Assembly: GCA_025618425.1 (NCBI GenBank)
Contig: CM046847.1
Coordinates: 14,671,468 to 14,735,467 of the forward strand
DNA length: 64,000 nucleotides
From: Heliocidaris tuberculata
Taxonomy: Eukaryota > Echinodermata > Echinoidea > Camarodonta > Echinometridae
Reading direction: 5' to 3'
In this document: positions 20,791 to 32,925 of the stretch, one piece after another
How positions within the stretch are numbered: the stretch's first letter is position 1
How the letters are laid out: each line of letters opens with the position of its first letter
Position numbers and translations under genes: made by a program
Notes under the pieces: model-generated
Databases searched by the model: none
What the model was told of the DNA's origin: nothing
What the model saw: the letters and a program-made list of their open reading frames with translations, nothing else

Positions 20791-23007
20791 TTTATTATTG
20801 TCACAAAAATTTGTCATGATGAAATTAATGTATAAAGTTTATCCATAAATACCATGTAATGAGCGGAGGAAAGAAAAACAAGTGAGAACTCCCCACATGT
20901 ACAGCTCATGTTTACTATATAGAGTCAAAGCTATATAGTGCATGCAAAGTATACAAACTTCTACTACATGGACACTATTCACGCTCTTATCCTCCATCGA
21001 TCTTTGCAATTAAGGGTCATGACCTCTGTGGACTCGTCATGACCACTGGAAGGCCGCCTGTTTACCCAAGGGTTAACCAGCTGATATCCAGTGCATAAGG
21101 GGTACTTATACATGAATGGGGAGATGGCTTGCCTATCCTTAATTGCTATAACCAGGGAATCTTAGTTACATTAATACATTCCCATGCTATAACCAAGGAG
21201 TTATCTGCTATAACCATTGAAACGAGACATACTCTCCTCCTCCTCCCCCCCCCCCTTCCCCAGCGAAAAAATGTGAACCCCCTCCCCCTCCAAAAAAAAA
21301 AAAAGAAAAAAAAAAAAGAAGAAGAAGAAGAAGAAGAAGAAAGAAAAAAAAAAACTAGTGTAAAATAACAAACGGTTTGTTTTCTTAACAAAGAAAAAAA
21401 ATCTTCTTCATGGGTTGTTACACTCCTTGGCATTATATACTTGAACTTTGAAAAAGCATAGAAGATTTGTAATCCATGTGGAGGCAGAGCTAGATTCCAC
21501 TAAATTTCGTCATAGGGCCTATACTAAGGCCGGGGGTGTATCGGCTGTCAATGTCACACAGGCCTAATGGATATTCTAGTCGCAAAGGCGTTGGTGAAAA
21601 TACTGTTGATAAATTCAATGTATTCGATAAAACAATTATTTTTTTAAAGACTGAACGTTCGTACGTTATACAGGGAGGGGGCGGGGGGCGGGGGGGGGAT
21701 GTGACTGTTGCTTGGATGGAACAAGAACACACGCAAATTATAATTATAATTATAATTATAATTATTATATTATAAATTAAGAGAGATCATTTTCTCAGTG
21801 CAGCAGTCTAAATCAGATAAATAAAGGACAATTTTATCACAGGATTGGCAATTGACAGGAGGGGCATTTGTTCACTCAGGAGATTTTCTTTTGTCAAAGC
21901 AAGGACACTTTGCTTGATTTCGGAAATCGGCAGAGGGCCCATCGAGCCCCTTGCCGAACCCCGGTTCCGCCGCCATGGTAATGTACATATTATGTTCACT
22001 CAATTGATGTTTAAATCATCATCAGCATCGATCCTTCTTCTCCCCTACCCCTTTTTATATAGAAGAGATCGAGCCTCTGTCCCACAAAATCGTGGTCTCG
22101 CATGTAGATTGAGTTTCTATAGTACGCGATGATATTAAGTACTTCATCTATTGAAAAAAGTTTTTTTCAATGTTGCCATACTGCAAAATTATGGTTTTGT
22201 GTGTGTTTGGGAGGGGGCAAAACTATTTTGTAGCCCACTAACTGATAGACTTAAACTTCTGCCCCCTCCCATTTACGCCACCGGGATTCTATCAACATAG
22301 GCACTGTTTCCAGTGCTGTTTCATCACCAGTATATTATGTAACGGAGCGTGGGGACCATGATTTGTGAGAAAATTTTGGTTTTGGTATGGTGAAATTTTG
22401 CCTCTTTATTTTAGAGCACTAAATTTTTTTTTATCGCGATACAGCAAAATTTATTGTCATGGAGGGGGGGGGGGACCAATAAAAGAGGAAAGTCCCCCCC
22501 CCCCCCGCCCCACGTGGCCGCCCGAAGACATACCGGAAAATAAGAGGGAGCTTATAGCTGCCTAGTAAGATTATTGATATTTTGGGCTGTTGAACTCCAT
22601 AAAACTTCGTACTTTTTACCACTATGGAAAGCTTATTCATTGTTTACTGCAAATTATTAAGTGCAGTATAGGTTCTTGTCTCGCTATGGGCGGGGGCAAA
22701 TTGAGCCCGCCCCTTACTTCCGAGGCCTTGACTTAAACTGCGTTTCTACAGAACAGTCTTTAGAAACACTACCTCATTAATACGCGAGGGAATGGTGAAG
22801 AGGCCGAGTAAGAAACAAAAAATCAGAGCACTAGAAAATATAAATATTTTCCATTTTTTTACTGTAAAATAATTTATGTCACATCATTTTTTCCTTGCGA
22901 GTGGGCGGAAAGACAGTGTTACTCATTCTATTTTTGGGCCTTGTAGTATACGGGATTTGTAAATAATAATAATAGTGACCATTTATATTGTGCCATGTTT
23001 GTCAAAA

Positions 23008-23186
23008 GATAAAAACTACTTTCGAAAAATAAACTCAAGACAATTTCAATAGCCCTGTCTATCACCTTTAGAAATGTGCGAACAATACAATGGCGTATTA
23101 CGTAATCCGAACCTGATTTCTATGGGCAGTACAATAGGCCTTTGAAATTGCCCCAGAGTTTATTTTTCGAAGGTAGTTTTTATCGT
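23008..23186. mobile_element. Hairpin MITE (GATAAAAACTACTTTCG family), copy in element copy 1
   Basis: GATAAAAACTACTTTCGAAA at the left is inverted at the right (TTTCGAAGGTAGTTTTTATC), and the arms continue through AATAAACTCAAG and CAATTTCAA. About 180 bp, no coding. Related copies are at 53783-53946 (partial deletion) and 61151-61328 (opposite orientation). Confidence 0.85.
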
Positions 23187-24173
23187 GTTAGTTAAGTGGA
23201 AAAACACTGCATCTATATTAATCTGCAAGGGAGCGAAGCCACGGAACTACAAATCCCCATTCTCTGCCCCCCCCCCCCCCCCCCTTTCCTCGGCTTATAT
23301 GACAGGCCTGGGCAAGTGTCGAGCCCAACAGTCTGAGAGCTAATTTGAAAGTCCTTGTATATTATTCACTGAGATAAACTATGATATTAACTTGAAACAA
23401 ACAAATCAATAGCTTTATGCATTATTGTAAAGAACAGTCATGTAGACCTGTAAAAAAAAACTTTTAATCAAACATAGAGGCCAAATTTTTTTGTAGTCGC
23501 TCGCAAATAGCTACATATAAGAGGAATTTCACCCTGGTATTTAGTTGATTTGCATAAAAGCAGAAAATTAATTTTTTTAGTACTGTAGGGCAAATGGGAT
23601 GGGACCTCACAAGAAACGTCACGAAGTCGGTTGCCAAATTGTGTTTGAGTGATTACAACTTTGAAAAATTCATAACATTCTCATTTCTAATCAGATTTTA
23701 CTCAAACTTTTATTGTCTGTTATTTTAGTTTTCCTCCTTTCTTTAACGTTTTTAAAACAATGTAAGAAAGAAAAATGTATAAATGTATCTGAATTTTCAC
23801 TTTTCAGTTTGAAATTCAGTGTTCAGTGACGGCACTGGGATTTTAAAATTGCGCAATGGCGGGATGGGGGCATTATAAAAAGAGGAAGTGGGCTTAGCTC
23901 ATTGGAAGTGATAAGGGGCATTTATAAGAAGGGGAAAGGGGGAGGGTACTTATAAACAAAACAGTAACTTATCAGACAATAAAAGGCTGAATCTACTTGA
24001 AAATGTGGGGGTATTGTGCCCCCAGCCCCCTTGGGAGGGGAGGGGTGGAGAGGAGGGAGGCTGTCGTTGGGATACCTAGGGCTAAATGCGCTAGGGGGTA
24101 ACTTTCCGGCGGGGGTAATTGTCCTTGTCTTAGATTCATCTCTCACCTCCCACGAATTTTTTGAGATTAGAAA

Positions 24174-24193
24174 TTATAATAATAATAATAATG

Positions 24194-24236
<43 letters not shown>

Positions 24237-24250
24237 TAACAATAATAAGA
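24174..24250. repeat. (AAT)n microsatellite
   Basis: Trinucleotide repeat giving a poly-Asn frame; the matching tract in copy 2 is near 54929-55007. Confidence 0.9.
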
Positions 24251-24886
24251 ATAGAATTATGTTTCAGTTATATAGTGTATTCCGTGAATACTTCATTGCG
24301 CTTTACAATGTCATTTGTTATAACCCAAGAGAGGTAAATGATGCACGAATTTTACTAGTTTGGAAAGAAAACTGATAGTAGAAAACTGCATATACACCTA
24401 GGTGTGGATGTAGAAGGGGGGTTCTCCTCCAACCCTGAAAAATTATATTTTTGAAATCCCTGATGTGTGTCATTATATGAGAGGGCCTTTAAAAAGAAAA
24501 TCAGAGGATAAGACAATGCAATATACACCCGGGATGGATGTGGGAGGAAGGGTTATATATATTAGGCGTGGTTACAGAAAGATGTAGAGCGGGGGAGGAC
24601 CCGGAGGGGCCCTTGTGGGCTTCCGTTGCAATGAAGTGGAGCACAGGAGTGGCGAGTTGTGTTGGAGGAGTGTATCCCATAACATGGCCCACGGAACGGG
24701 GGGGGGGGGGGGGGCTGGGGGTCTTATCACTGTTGTAGCCCAACACTGTCATCCAGATGTCACTTGTAATACGTGGAATCATGCTTGATATTTATCCCCT
24801 GACTTTTTTTAATATTGAAGTTCTCCTACTGATCCATTCAATTCTGCCCTCCTCCATTCACCCCTATTTTTTATATTTTATTTTAG

Positions 24887-24931
<45 letters not shown>

Positions 24932-24966
24932 TTATTATTATTATTATTATTATTTTTTTTTTTTTT
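24887..24966. repeat. (TTTA)n, (TTA)n and poly(T) compound tract
   Basis: A run of TTTA units followed by TTA units, T and G runs. It is present in copy 2 near 55634-55724. Confidence 0.9.
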
Positions 24967-27212
24967 GGGGGGGGGTACTTGTCAGGTACAAGCAACCATT
25001 TAAGATAACGTGTGACATTATACTACCGTGACTATATTATTATGCTAGAGTGCATTGGGTTTGATACCTTTCCAACCTAGGCCTACCTCGCTCAATGAGG
25101 GAGGGGGTGGGGGCGTCTAGCGGGCATCCGGGCATCAGCCGCAATATAAAATGTCTGGCAGTGCATGGCCATTCATGATAGCGGGAGTTTTGCTGAACTT
25201 TTTCCTCTAGGTTTAATCCAGTTATTCATTCCCCCCCCCCCCCCCCGCTAATCCAGCTCAATTTTGATTGTCCATCGAAAGGGTCCTTCTGATTACCCCC
25301 ACCACACTGTTCGAGTCACACGTCCGTTTTTTTTTACATGAGCAAAGCAAGAGAAATCAAAAGAAGACGGGAAGGGAATAAATGAACAAGGAAAACAATA
25401 GACGAAGAGAAAATTTTAATAGGACGATACAAAAAGTGGCAGAGGGAAAAATGCAGGGCTGCACCGACGTACCAATGCACATACAAAATGTGATTATTTT
25501 TTCTTGTGATTACTTGTTATTTATTCCCTTAAGGAAACCGAGTAAAACAATGAACATATATAAAACCAGAAACAGGCATGCTTTCAGAAATATAGTCCTG
25601 CAGTAAACCTTTCTAAGGGCGCACTAATATCAAGTTTGTTAACACCTTAAATGATGTTGTTTCAATAAGTGGAAAATATAATGCATGATTTTTTTTTTAA
25701 TGGAGGGGGGATTCAGAGATTTATTGGAATTCCACGGTATTGATAAGTATAATGAAACGAATCTCAAGGGTGTAAACATGGAGGGCTTCAGCCCCATAGC
25801 CCCCCCCCCCCCACCTTTCCCGTTCTGCGGCCTCCGAATTTGTTCACTATAAGGCCGGCCCCGCAAGTCCTGACAAAAAAAAAATTGCGGTCCGGATCCC
25901 CGTCAAAGAGGGGGATACTGTGTACATTCAGTTTTCAGGTTTTAAAATAATCCGAACCTCCGGAAAAAACGAACCTACGGAAAAACGAGTGGCCCCACGG
26001 AAAACAATGGATGATAGGCGTGCTTCACGTTTTGCATTTTTGGGGGATAAAATTTGTAAATCTTCCACTTTCAAAATGACATGAAATATATATGTATGAA
26101 AAAATAGGAGAATAGGGGGATGGGCTTCTTCGGGAGGCGGGGGGGGGGGTAGGGGGTAGGGCTGTGAGCAAGTAGTAAGCTTTTGAGGTGGGCCTTCAGA
26201 GTGTTTTCCCCACCCCCAAAAGAAAAACAAACATAATAAATAAATGAAATAAGCTAGAACCCTTCGGGGGCGCCGGAAGTAAAAAAAAAAAAAAAAAAAA
26301 GGGGGGGGGGTTAGAATGATGAAGCCTCAACTTTTAGAGTACTAGAAAGCTGATAGCATAAGCTTGATTGTCGTGGAGTGGGGGCAAAAATCCTTCCCCC
26401 GATAAATGGAAGCAAGCATCTGCTACATTGCGTCTATAAATACACGAGGGAGGATGGTGTCCGTGTGAGAAAATTTTGGTGAAAGTTTGCATTTTAGAGC
26501 ACTAATAAGCTAATTAAGCCTATACATCGTTGTAATGGAAAATTATTACATGCAATTTTCCTTTTCTGTTTTCTTGCGAGGGGGCCCATCATTGGGGAAG
26601 GGGGGGGGGGAATCGTTTTTGCCCCCAAACTCGAGGGCAAGAGGGCTATCATGCAAGTACAAAATATAATTTTCTTTTCTCATTTTCTTCTTTTTTAGTG
26701 ATTGCCTGTCCGATCTTCTATTGTGAAAACAAAGGAACGGTTACCTTTCCCTCATTTTCAGTTTATGCAAAAGTGAAGATAACAGACCACAAACCGCAGC
26801 ATACATGTTTTGAAAAAAGGCTTGAAACGAAATAGGACGCCCTAATATCAAGTTGGTTAGGCCTGTAAACGATGTTGGTATACGTGGAAAGACACGCATA
26901 ATAATTATTAGTTCACGGGCCACAGAGCGTTTGAAAAGTGGGGGCAGGAGGTTGAGCATGAGTAAGAGCATAGTATGTTATTATTAATATAAGCAAAGGG
27001 GAGTGTGTGTGCGTGTATGTGTGTGGAGGGGAAGCCTGCAATCCCTAGCTAGATCACCCCCCCCCCCCCCCCCGGTTCATGCAGCGACCCCTGAACTTGA
27101 TCATGATAGAGCCATCCATTTTCATAACAAAGAGGGGAATCCTGATAATCGGGATTTGACTTCCCAAACTCTCATATCCTACATCCCCTATGTAGAGAAT
27201 AGAAGCGGTCTC

Positions 27213-27250
<38 letters not shown>

Positions 27251-27522
27251 TGGAATTAGACCATTTCAAAGATGACGTGACGTATTGAGCAAAGCACACG
27301 TAATTGAACAGACGTGACGTGACGTAAGGTCACGACAGAGTACACGAAATTGGGTACACGTCACGTAACGAGTAGACGTGACGTACCGTTTGGTTTTACG
27401 TGACGTCTACTGGGTACGCGTACTAGTAGACGTAAGTAGACCCCGATGGCTTGCCATACATATTCGCATAATGCGTGTATGCAAGTTGTTCAAACCTGGC
27501 CAATTCTGTCTCTGACATGATA

Positions 27523-28690
27523 GTCTGGTTCACTATGTAAGAAAATGGGCTTTCGTTCAAAATTTTTGGAGATTAGCAAAACTGTACATTTTTATAATCG
27601 TTAGAACTTGAGAAATTCAAAAATTGATGTTGGCATTTGCACAAATCACCGGCATAGCGGCCATTTTGGATTTTCAAAATGGCCGCTCTGTGTAACTCGT
27701 ATTGAACAAATTAGAAGATATTTTTTTAACAGAGCCTCATCTTACCATGTATGTATCATCATATTAAAGGGCATTAAATTTTCTACAACATGATACCACA
27801 TTTAATGGGTTTGGTGATGATTTGCGGTACAATTCTTGGCCAAGAATGTGATTGTTTACATAATTTTTTACAAATATGAATTTCTTCAAAATACGTATTT
27901 CTCATTTTTTCTAAAGTTATCTTCACTAATTAGTTCAAACTTTTCAGAAAACTGCCCATATATACGGTTAATATCATATAAAAACTGCAAGTCCATTGCT
28001 TATCAAACAAAACAGTTATAGCGCTCTAAAGTTGACACTTTGATATTAGCTAAAGTAGAGAATCGATAACAAAAGTGGTTACTAAGTGCTGCCTTCTCCC
28101 TGACAATGGTAACATTGGGAGACGTGAAATGGCTTATTTCGGTAGTACATGCTATTGTCATGCAGATGAATATTTTTATAGGAAGTGTGATGTCAGATGA
28201 TTCAGTACGATCATATTTTAGTGATATACAATTGTTTATTAGTTTCCGTTGCTATGATACAAATGTGACTAATAACCGATAATATGTGTTGTGAAATAAA
28301 AAGGCTAACTGTCCAATAATATATATGAGGAAACCTGGTTTTAAGTGATAATCACGATTCACACTCCAACATACGTATATACTAGATTATAGGGTACAGA
28401 ACTTGCACCCCTACATGTCCATGCCTTCCCCTCCCCCTTTCTGTTTTTAAAACGAGACAAATTAGTACAAAGTAATATTCATAAAGTACTTTGGATAATG
28501 GTAAAAAAATCAATGAGCCTTGACAAATCATTAAAATCTCATGGTTACTGGAAAAATATCTGCCAATGCCTTACCATTCTTCCCCCCCCCCCCACGCCCT
28601 TCCCCTCTAAAATTTAACTTAAAACAATACCTACAAGTATTATTGGTACAAGGAAGCAATTGAGGCCATCAGTGAAATAACATGGGACCT
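27523..28690. other. Intergenic stretch, no gene recognised
   Basis: A/T-rich sequence between the 7.4-kb element and repeat P copy B. It has a poly(C) run near 28582 and the inverted YY1-like pair at 27656-27687. Short frames (27608-27793, 27836-28021) show no known motif. Confidence 0.6.
27656..27687. promoter_or_regulatory. Inverted pair of YY1-like motifs in a 13-bp stem
   Basis: AGCGGCCATTTTG, six-base spacer, CAAAATGGCCGCT. Each arm resembles the AAnATGGCnGC motif of YY1, in opposite orientations, and the pair can fold into a perfect 13-bp stem. No gene start is evident nearby. Confidence 0.4.
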
Positions 28691-30274
28691 GTTTTTTTGT
28701 GTGTGAAATAGCTCGCTATTTAGCGAATTAGCCGGCTAATTCGCAGGTGAAGACGCACTCGGGTTTTGCTCGGGTTAATTTATTCATGACACCAATCCTA
28801 TAGAAATGTTATTTTCCTTATATATTTCTTGATTTTCTTCTCTCTTTCTATCTTTTCCTAATGTATTTCTTTGTTTTTCCTTCTTTTTTTCCCTTATGTA
28901 TTTCTTTGTTTTCTCCATTCTTTATTCTTCTTTCTATTCTTGTATTTCTTTTTTCTTCTTGCTATCCTCTTTTCTTTACATATTTCTTTGTTTTCCTTCT
29001 TTTTTTCTTTTCCTTATGGTATTTCTTTGCTTTTCCCATTTTCTGTTCTTCGATCTTGCTATCCTCTTTTCTTTGTTTATGTATTTATTTGTTCTTTTTG
29101 TCCTCTTTTCTGTATATTTCCTGATGTATTTCTTTGTTTTTCTTTTTGTTCTATCTTTTTCCTCATCAGTATTTCTTTGTTTCTTATGTATTACTTTGTT
29201 TTTCCTTCTCTTTTTTTCTCCTTATATACATTTCTTTGTTTTCCCCATTATTAATTCCTTTTTTTCTATTCTAATTTATTTCTTTGTTCTTTCTATCCTC
29301 TTCTCTTCATATGTATTTCTTTGTTTTTCTTTCCATTCTGTCTTTTTACTCATGTATTTCTTTGTTTCTTATATTACTTTGTTTTTCCTTCTCTCTTTTT
29401 TCTCCTTATATACTTCTTTGTTTTAACAATTTATTCCTTTTTCTGTTCTAATGTATTTCTTTGTTCTTCTTTCTATCCTCTTCTCTTCATATGTATTTCT
29501 TTATTTTTCTTTCTATTTTATTTTTTCCTGATGTATTTCTTTGTTTTCCCCACTTTTTATTCTTCATTCATTTCTTGTGTTTCTTTGTTCTTCTTGCTAT
29601 CCTCTTTTCTTTATGTTTCTTTTTGAATTTCTTTGTTTTCTTCTATCTTTTTATCCTTTCCTTATATGTTTCTTTGTTTTCCACATTATCTATTCTTATT
29701 TCTATTCTTATGTATTTCTTTGTTTTTCCTATGTATTTTTTAAAATTTTCCATATTTGAAGTGCGCATGCTCTGAAGCACGAATTTATTCCAAGAACGAG
29801 CGGGAATCGCTCGACTCGGGCTGATGGAAACGGGGTTTTTCAAACTCGGACTTTTTTTCTCGAGAAGCGCTGATCGGGCTAGAATCTCGAGCTTGAGCAA
29901 ACTTAGTCTAGTTCTGGACGTTTTTAACTATTTTGTCCGTAAAACCATGAAGCTACAACCCCGTGTGCGTGCACTCAACGTAGAACGGTGCGAAGTCCAC
30001 TGATTCACTCTCCCCACAATTTTGGGAGAGTGAATCAGTGGACTTCGCACCGTTCTACGTTGAGTGCACGCACACGGGGTTGTAGCTTCATGGTTTTACG
30101 GACAAAATAGTTAAAAACGTCCAGAACTAGACTAGAGCAAACTCGGGCCAACGGCCCCCCATACACCACTGACCTCTAGTGAGGCATACGATGCGCCTAC
30201 TGTATACTACAGAGGGCTAGGGCGACTTTACATCAAGTTGTAACATCTAGATCATATAACATCACTGTATATGG
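28691..30274. repeat. Interspersed repeat P, copy B (uninterrupted)
   Basis: Same order as copy A: 22-bp palindrome (28723-28744), pyrimidine-rich array (about 28805-29740), foldback element (29904-30134), then CTAGTGAGGCATACGATGCG to CACTGTATATGG. It lacks the 4.7-kb insertion and so shows the original target. The pyrimidine array has gained about 100 bp of extra units relative to copy A. Confidence 0.87.
29904..30134. mobile_element. Foldback element with 9-bp target duplication, copy B
   Basis: TAGTCTAGTTCTGG and inverse ends, arms over 105 bp, flanked by GAGCAAACT at 29895-29903 and 30135-30143. The 231 bp lack the tandem arm duplication seen in copy A. Same insertion site as in copy A, so it was present before repeat P was copied. 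Confidence 0.85.
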
Positions 30275-30565
30275 CGCTAACGAACTATAGAGGGTCTACT
30301 CGACACCGTTAATATTCGGTACGTACCGGGTGTGAATAAACGTTGCTCGTTAGATCTAGAAAAAAAGAAAGTGGCCGTGAGTCCATATAGTTTGTGTTGG
30401 TTTGTCGTCTCCTAAATTCTGTTACTTTTTAGGTGGCTGTCACAAGCTTATCTTCAAGTTCAGATATGCTTGTAAATATAAGTGGGTGGCTGGCTGTGCA
30501 CTGTGTGTGACTGACTGAGTGGTGGCTCGTGATCGACAATTGTATTTGTTGAATCGGATGGGAGT

Positions 30566-30612
<47 letters not shown>
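30566..30612. repeat. Poly(G) tract of 47 bases
   Basis: An uninterrupted run of 47 G in the sequence as given, the longest homopolymer of the window. Confidence 0.85.
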
Positions 30613-30613
<1 letters not shown>

Positions 30614-30659
30614 GGTCGGGTCCACTCATGGGCCCTTGCCTATGTGGGACTGTGTCCAA

Positions 30660-30990
30660 CATTCACTGTTGCAGCAGTCAAAAACAGACAACAAAATTGC
30701 TCTAAGCAAGATTTAATTTTCTTAAATTTGCTAGATTACCTGATTCATGGACTCTTCCACTCTTCATGCTCTTAGTCTTACTGATACTGTGCAACAAATT
30801 AATAATAGATCTAGATCTAGGGGATTCAGAATTGAAAGTGAAATTTTAAATAATTATTTTCCTCTCATGTATGAATGATCTAGCCTGGAAAAGGGCCTGC
30901 TGATACACACCATAGCTATTGAACTTGAAGCCTATTCACCCATAAAAGAGCTAGTCTGAGTACAAGGTTATCTTCAGATAAGCTTGTAGA
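30660..30990 (-). repeat. Dispersed repeat Q, inverted copy
   Basis: It starts GTCAAAAACAGACAACAAAA and ends with the AAGCTTATC-type palindrome. It is the reverse complement of 32095-32370 and 32645-32925, with which it shares CAATTTTGTTGTCTG, AATAATTATTTTCC and the TTCACC-TATTGAAG block. Confidence 0.75.
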
Positions 30991-31124
30991 TCTACATGTA
31001 AGTGGGTCGGGTCAGGGCATGGAGCACATGTCGTCTGTTGAGAGCTAGAAGGGCGTTTACTCCTATACTATAGCTAGATCATAGGATCTCTAGTCTATGA
31101 GCTAGATCTACTTAACACAATTAA

Positions 31125-31531
31125 CCCTTTCAAGACAAATGACCACATTTTGTGGTTTGGCTTAATAACTTTTGATCCAGAGCTCTAAAAAATATACCAG
31201 ATGCACGAGTAGAAAGAGCAAAATTTTCTGCACACACTAGTCCATTTTTATTGCATGACCATATTGCGTTTGATGCCAGGAATTTTAAAAATGAGAATAA
31301 GCTCTAAAATCCCTAAATTGGCAACACATTGACAGGTTCAAAATCATTGTTTTTCATCAAAATTGGCAATTTTTTCAACTAATCGACAAAATATCTGACC
31401 ATGTATATTGTTTTCAAAGACATTACACCTTATTAGAACCCTTCAGCACTAAAAGAAAAATATTATTGTTGCCAATTTGAAGAAAGAAATGTGATCATTT
31501 TAGCCCTTGAATAATCCCTGTCCTGAAAGGG
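31125..31531. mobile_element. TTAA-flanked MITE, copy 1
   Basis: Ends CCCTTTCAAGAC and GTCCTGAAAGGG are inverted and lie between TTAA (31121-31124) and TTAA (31532-31535), as in Kolobok or piggyBac derivatives. 407 bp, no ORF. A second copy in the same orientation is at 39894-40301. Confidence 0.82.
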
Positions 31532-32094
31532 TTAACGCCTGCACCACTTATCATGTACATGTACACTGTAGACTGTAGGCCTAAGTATGATGGGGCCTGG
31601 GGAGCCCTATGTCTGCGCATGCACCTAGGATTTTGACCTAAAAATTAATAAGAATTTCTTTAATATTCCTGTAAAGCTTATTTTTATATTATTCCTGATA
31701 ATTCTAAAGAGTAAGTTTGCAAAAAATCTCGTCAAAATTAGAATTTAAACTTTGTTAGAGCAAGAACAATGCCATTTTCACAAGAAATGGCGGCCGTGTC
31801 ATTTCAGCATTGAAAAAGCAATGGTGCCCATGTCTGCACACTCGTTCATTTTACATGGAGTTTGGGAGTTTTTACATGAAAGACATTATTTTGAGGCTTG
31901 TGAATAAAATGTCTGATATAAGACCTTTTTTCAATATTCTGACTTGTGTTTTTTCATGAATACCTATTGCTAATTTGCTATATGAAAGTTTGTGTTTGTT
32001 GCATGTTTTGTATATCAGAATCGCGCAGTTATGCATGTGTGCAGACAAGGGCACTGCGCAGACTTGGGCACTGAGAGTCTAGCCATACAAGCCA

Positions 32095-32370
32095 TAATGA
32101 CCTTATCTGAAGATAAGCTTGTACTCCACAATAGCTTTAATAGGTGAATAGGTTTTGTGTGTAAAAATAGCAGGCTATCTTCCATTCTAGATCATTCATA
32201 CAAGAGTGGAAGATAATTATTTAAAATGTCACTTTCAACTCTGAAATCTCAAATTTGTAGCCGAGTAAGGGTTGAGAGTCCCTGAATCATGTAATCTAGG
32301 AGATTTAAGAAAATTAAATCTTGCTTAGAGCAATTTTGTTGTCTGTTTTTGACTACAGTCTACACTACAG
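32095..32370 (+). repeat. Dispersed repeat Q, direct copy 1
   Basis: It opens with CTTATCTGAAGATAAGCTTG (palindromic) and continues through GTGAATAGGTTTTGTGTG and GAAGATAATTATTTAAAATG to TTGTTGTCTGTTTTTGAC. An additional partial copy of its start lies at about 32519-32620. Confidence 0.75.
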
Positions 32371-32644
32371 CAACAGTGAATGTTTGACCCAGTCAAACAA
32401 GGGTCTATGAGTGTGCCCGCGCCCTTCTAATTCTGAATAAACGACGTATTATGCGCAGTTATTTACATGTACACCTGTATATAGATAACACACATAATTC
32501 GAATGTGTAACGTTCATGCACTTATACATGTACAAGCTAAGCTTGTACACAGGCTTGTCCACAGGCCATAATAGCTTTACCGGTGAATAGGCTTCAATAG
32601 GTTTTGTGACTTTGTGTGTATTTATAGCGGGGATGGTCCAGTCC

Positions 32645-32925
32645 ACTTATACATGTGCAAGCTTATCTGAACATAAGCTTGTACTCCACAATAGTTTTAA
32701 CTGTGAATAGGCTTCAATAGGTTTTGTGTATATTAGTGGGAACTGGTCCAGTCTTGATCATTCATACATGAGAGGAAAATAATTATTTAAAATTTCACTT
32801 TCAACTCTATGCCCCAAATTTGTTGCATAGTAAAAGTTGAATCAGGTAATCTAGCAAATTTAAGAAAATTAAAATCTTGCGAGAGCAATTTTGTTGTCTG
32901 TTTGTATTCAGACTATCAGAGTCTT
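32645..32925 (+). repeat. Dispersed repeat Q, direct copy 2
   Basis: It carries GCAAGCTTATCTGAACATAA, GTGAATAGGCTTCAATAGG and TTTTGTTGTCTGTTTG in the same order as 32095-32370, about 550 bp downstream. Confidence 0.75.

Larger units (their letters stand above)
20035..27457. mobile_element. 7.4-kb TIR element, copy 1 (no hAT insertion)
   Basis: The left end ATGGCAAGCCATCGGGGTCT and its continuation TACTTACGTCTACT are exactly inverted at the right end (33 bp). Both subterminal zones of about 200-300 bp are rich in ACGTGACGT, GTACACGT and TACGCGTAC motifs. Copy 2 is at 49499-58168, nearly identical apart from indels and one insertion. The interior is non-coding: microsatellites, poly(G/C) runs, a MITE (23008-23186) and a short run of CCGAAGG-type motifs (about 25945). 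The identical small frames in both copies reflect recent duplication, not selection. No transposase, RT or integrase is recognised, so it is a large non-autonomous element. Confidence 0.82.

Noticed and set aside
21845..22132. 95-codon frame identical in both copies of the 7.4-kb element (also 52621-52908)
   Set aside because: Surrounding non-coding sequence is equally identical, so conservation reflects recent copying; no domain, promoter or splice logic.
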